A DNA stretch of 64,000 bases from Ascidia mentula (lineage: Eukaryota; Chordata; Ascidiacea; Phlebobranchia; Ascidiidae): the NCBI GenBank assembly GCA_947561715.1, contig OX387201.1:4234001-4298000 (forward strand), given 5' to 3'. The notes beneath the pieces are model-generated. The model worked only from the letters and a program-made list of their open reading frames with translations. It was not told the origin of the DNA and ran no database searches. Position 1 is the stretch's first letter; each line of letters opens with the position of its first letter. Position numbers and translations under genes: made by a program. This document shows, piece by piece, positions 61,032-64,000 of this stretch.

Positions 61032-63958
61032 CGAGCACGCCAGGACTCGAACCTGGAATCTTCTGATCCGTAGTCAGACGCGTTATCCATTGCGCCACGC
61101 GCCCACCTCAGTAACATTAACAAATTGAATATTTGATCCTTGTCCAACAACTATATTGGATTAAAACAACAGTCTCCCCACGACTCGAATCATTCCCGAT
61201 TTTATGCTTGTCCTCTATAATATTGATGAAAAAACGAGCACGCCAGGACTCGAACCTGGAATCTTCTGATCCGAAGTCAGACGCGTTATCCATTGCGCCA
61301 CGCGCCCACGAAATTTACATACACACATGGAATATTTGATCCTTGTCCAGCCACACTAGTCGATTAAGACAACAGTCTCCACACGACTCGAATCACTCCC
61401 GATTTTATGTTTGTCCTCCATAATATTGATGAAAAAATCGAGCACGCCAGGACTCGAACCTGGAATCTTCTGATCCGAAGTCAGACGCGTTATCCATTGC
61501 GCCACGCGCCCACGAAATATACATACACTCATGGAATTTTTGATCCTTGTCCAGCCACAATAGTCGATTAAAACAACAGTCTCCTCACGACTCGAATCAT
61601 TCCCGATTTTATGCTTGTCCTCCATAATATTGTTGAAAAAAGCGAGCACGCCAGGACTCGAACCTGGAATCTTCTGATCCGTAGTCAGACGCGTTATCCA
61701 TTGCGCCACGCGCCCACCTCAGTAACGTTAACAAATTGAATATTTGATCCTTGTCCAACAACTATATTGGATTAAAACAACCGTCTCCCCACGACTCGAA
61801 TCATTCCCGATTTTATGCTTGTCCTCTATAATATTGATGAAAAAACGAGCACGCCAGGACTCGAACCTGGAATCTTCTGATCCGAAGTCAGACGCGTTAT
61901 CCATTGCGCCACGCGCCCACGAAATATACATACACTCATGGAATTTTTGATCCTTGTCCAGCCACAATAGTCGATTAAAACAACAGTCTCCTCACGACTC
62001 GAATCATTCCCGATTTTATGCTTGTCCTCCATAATATTGTTGAAAAAAGCGAGCACGCCAGGACTCGAACCTGGAATCTTCTGATCCGAAGTCAGACGCG
62101 TTATCCATTGCGCCACGCGCCCACGAAATATACATACACTCATGGAATTTTTGATCCTTGTCCAGCCACAATAGTCGATTAAAACAACAGTCTCCTCACG
62201 ACTCGAATCATTCCCGATTTTATGCTTGTCCTCCATAATATTGTTGAAAAAAGCGAGCACGCCAGGACTCGAACCTGGAATCTTCTGATCCGAAGTCAGA
62301 CGCGTTATCCATTGCGCCACGCGCCCACGAAATATACATACACTCATGGAATTTTTGATCCTTGTCCAACAACTATATTGGATTAAAACAACAGTCTTCC
62401 CACGACTCGAATCATTCCCGATTTTATGCTTATCCTCCATAATATTGATGAAAAAACGAGCACGCCTGGACTCGAACCTGGAATCTTCTGATCCGAAGTC
62501 AGACGCGTTATCCATTGCGCCACGCGCCCACGAAATATACATACACTCATGGAATTTTTGATCCTTGTCCAGCCACAATAGTCGATTAAAACAACAGTCT
62601 CCTCACGAATCGAATCATTCCCGATTTTATGCTTGTCCTCCATAATATTGTTGAAAAAAGCGAGCACGCCAGGACTCGAACCTGGAATCTTCTGATCCGA
62701 AGACAGACGCGTTATCCATTGCGCCACGCGCCCACGAAATATACATACACTCATGGAATTTTTGATCCTTGTCCAGCCACAATAGTCGATTAAAACAACA
62801 GTCTCCTCACGACTCGAAATATTCCCTATTTTATGTTTGTGCTCCAACGATATTGATGAAAAAACGAGCACGCCAGGACTCGAACCTGGAATCTTCTGAT
62901 CCGAAGTCAGACGCGTTATTCATTGCCCCACGCGCCCACGTCAGTAACATTAACAAATTGAATATTTGATCCTTGTCCAACAACTATTTTGGATTAAAAC
63001 AACAGTCTCCCCACGACTCGAATCATTCCCGATTTTATGCTTGTGCTCCAACGATGTTGATGAAAAACAGCGAGCACGCCAGGACTCGAACCTGGAATCT
63101 TCTGATCCGAAGTCAGACGCGTTATCCATTGCGCCACGCGCCCACGAAATTTACATACACACATAGAATATTTGATCCTTGTCCAGCCACAATAGTCCAT
63201 TAAGACAACAGTCTCCACACGACTCGAATCACTCCCGATTTTATGTTTGTCCTCCATAATATTGTTAAAAAAAGCGAGCACGCCAGGACTCGAACCTGGA
63301 ATCTTCTGATCCGAAGTCAGACGCGTTATCCATTGCGCCACGCGCCCACGAAATATACATACACTCATGGAATTTTTGATCCTTGTCCAACAACTATATT
63401 GGATTAAAACAACAGTCTCCCCACGACTCGAATCATTCCCGATTTTATGCTTATCCTCCATAATATTGATGAAAAAACGAGCACGCCTGGACTCGAACCT
63501 GGAATCTTCTGATCCGAAGTCAGACGCGTTATCCATTGCGCCACGCGCCCACGAAATATACATACACTCATGGAATTTTTGATCCTTGTCCAGCCACAAT
63601 AGTCGATTAAAACAACAGTCTCCTCACGAATCGAATCATTCCCGATTTTATGCTTGTCCTCCATAATATTGTTGAAAAAAGCGAGCACGCCAGGACTCGA
63701 ACCTGGAATCTTCTGATCCGAAGACAGACGCGTTATCCATTGCGCCACGCGCCCACGAAATATACATACACTCATGGAATTTTTGATCCTTGTCCAGCCA
63801 CAATAGTCGATTAAAACAACAGTCTCCTCACGATTCGAAATATTCCCGATTTTATGTTTGTGCTCCAACGATATTGATGAAAAATCGAGCACGCCAGGAC
63901 TCGAACCTGGAATCTTCTGATCCGAAGTCAGACGCGTTATTCATTGCCCCACGCGCCC
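61032..63958 (-). tRNA. tRNA-Arg block XII: 15 copies to the window edge
   Basis: Starts (73 nt each; A = ACG): 61032A, 61235, 61439, 61643A, 61846, 62050, 62254, 62457, 62661, 62865, 63071, 63275, 63478, 63682, 63886. 62457-62865 repeats as 63478-63886 at 1021 bp (five units). 62865 and 63886 carry the D-arm change; 62661 and 63682 have an anticodon-stem substitution (CGAAGACAG). The spacer at 63959-64000 is normal, so the array goes on. Confidence 0.9.
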
Positions 63959-64000
63959 ACGTCAGTAACATTAACAAATTGAATATTTGATCCTTGTCCA

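Larger units (their letters stand above)
13251..64000 (-). repeat. Giant tandem array of tRNA-Arg genes (array continues past the window)
   Basis: 221 recognisable copies of one tRNA-Arg body lie head to tail on the minus strand, interrupted once by an LTR element. Most units are 203-205 bp: a 73-nt tRNA plus a spacer of about 131 nt. A few are 169 or 198 bp. Each gene has the A box TGGCGCAATGG (tRNA 8-18), the B box GGTTCGAGTCC (52-62) and a run of 5-7 T at or within a few nt of the 3' end. Two 5' flank types alternate. One reads on the plus strand GAAAT(T/A)T(A/G)CATACAC(A/T)CATGG; the other reads GTCAGTAACATTAACAAATTG. The spacer holds no coding sequence. Higher-order blocks of 1.0, 1.19, 2.4, about 4.6 and 6.5 kb are superimposed. 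The array is still open at base 64000. Confidence 0.97.

Noticed and set aside
19532-64000. Hundreds of open frames of 60-300 codons on both strands of the array, with phrases such as RQDSNLESSDPKSDALSIAP or GRVAQWITRLTSDQKIPG
   Set aside because: They are translations through the tRNA gene and its spacer, repeating with the unit. Such peptides are a known kind of false protein in databases. The DNA makes a perfect tRNA cloverleaf and no codon bias or start context supports proteins.
13251-64000. CRISPR-like array
   Set aside because: Regular repeats, but the conserved part is a 73-nt tRNA gene, spacers are also repeated rather than unique, and the host is an animal.
13251-64000. tRNA-derived SINE family
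   Set aside because: Copies are in strict tandem with constant spacers, lack an A-rich or LINE-related tail, and have no target-site duplications.

Overview
This is a metazoan nuclear window. It holds two intron-rich minus-strand genes of animal-only families (a Src-type SH2-kinase and a secreted EGF-repeat protein), an 18S rRNA fragment, a Ty3/gypsy-type LTR element, and a giant tandem array of arginine tRNA genes that runs off the right edge. The compact, AT-rich introns (about 100-640 bp) and the gene families would suit an invertebrate such as a tunicate, but nothing I can read fixes the species.

Layout. 1-237 is the 3' end of a plus-strand membrane protein gene, perhaps a 7TM receptor, with a poly(A) signal at 343. 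372-948 is a diverged, truncated 18S rRNA fragment. 1718-4968 (minus) is a 12-exon gene whose splice phases all agree. It encodes about 475 aa: Cys-rich N-terminus, SH2 domain, and a Src-like kinase domain with substituted catalytic residues (a predicted pseudokinase). 6082-12976 (minus) is a 19-exon gene of about 754 aa: signal peptide, about 16 EGF-like modules on phase 1-1 exons, and a C-terminal EMI-like segment. Its start codon lies under 300 bp from the array.

13251-64000 is the tRNA array. It has 221 recognisable copies of one 73-nt tRNA-Arg body, all on the minus strand, in units of about 203-205 bp. Each copy has internal A and B boxes and a T-run terminator. About 167 carry anticodon TCG and about 54 carry ACG, a one-base difference at position 34. 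The array is hierarchical: 1187-bp higher-order repeats (28.5-32.8 kb), a 6.52-kb block present twice and again in shortened form (36.3-53.0 kb), and smaller duplications of about 4.6, 2.4 and 1.0 kb. Several defective tRNA classes are carried along in these duplications.

One and a half units in from the left edge sits a young, whole-looking LTR element (13561-19470; 522-bp LTRs differing at 2 positions). Its primer-binding site is an exact complement of the 3' end of the array's own tRNA-Arg, including the CCA that the genes do not encode. So the element apparently primes on the tRNA made by the locus it landed in. That relation, together with the size, dual anticodon and nested structure of the array, is the most notable content of the window.
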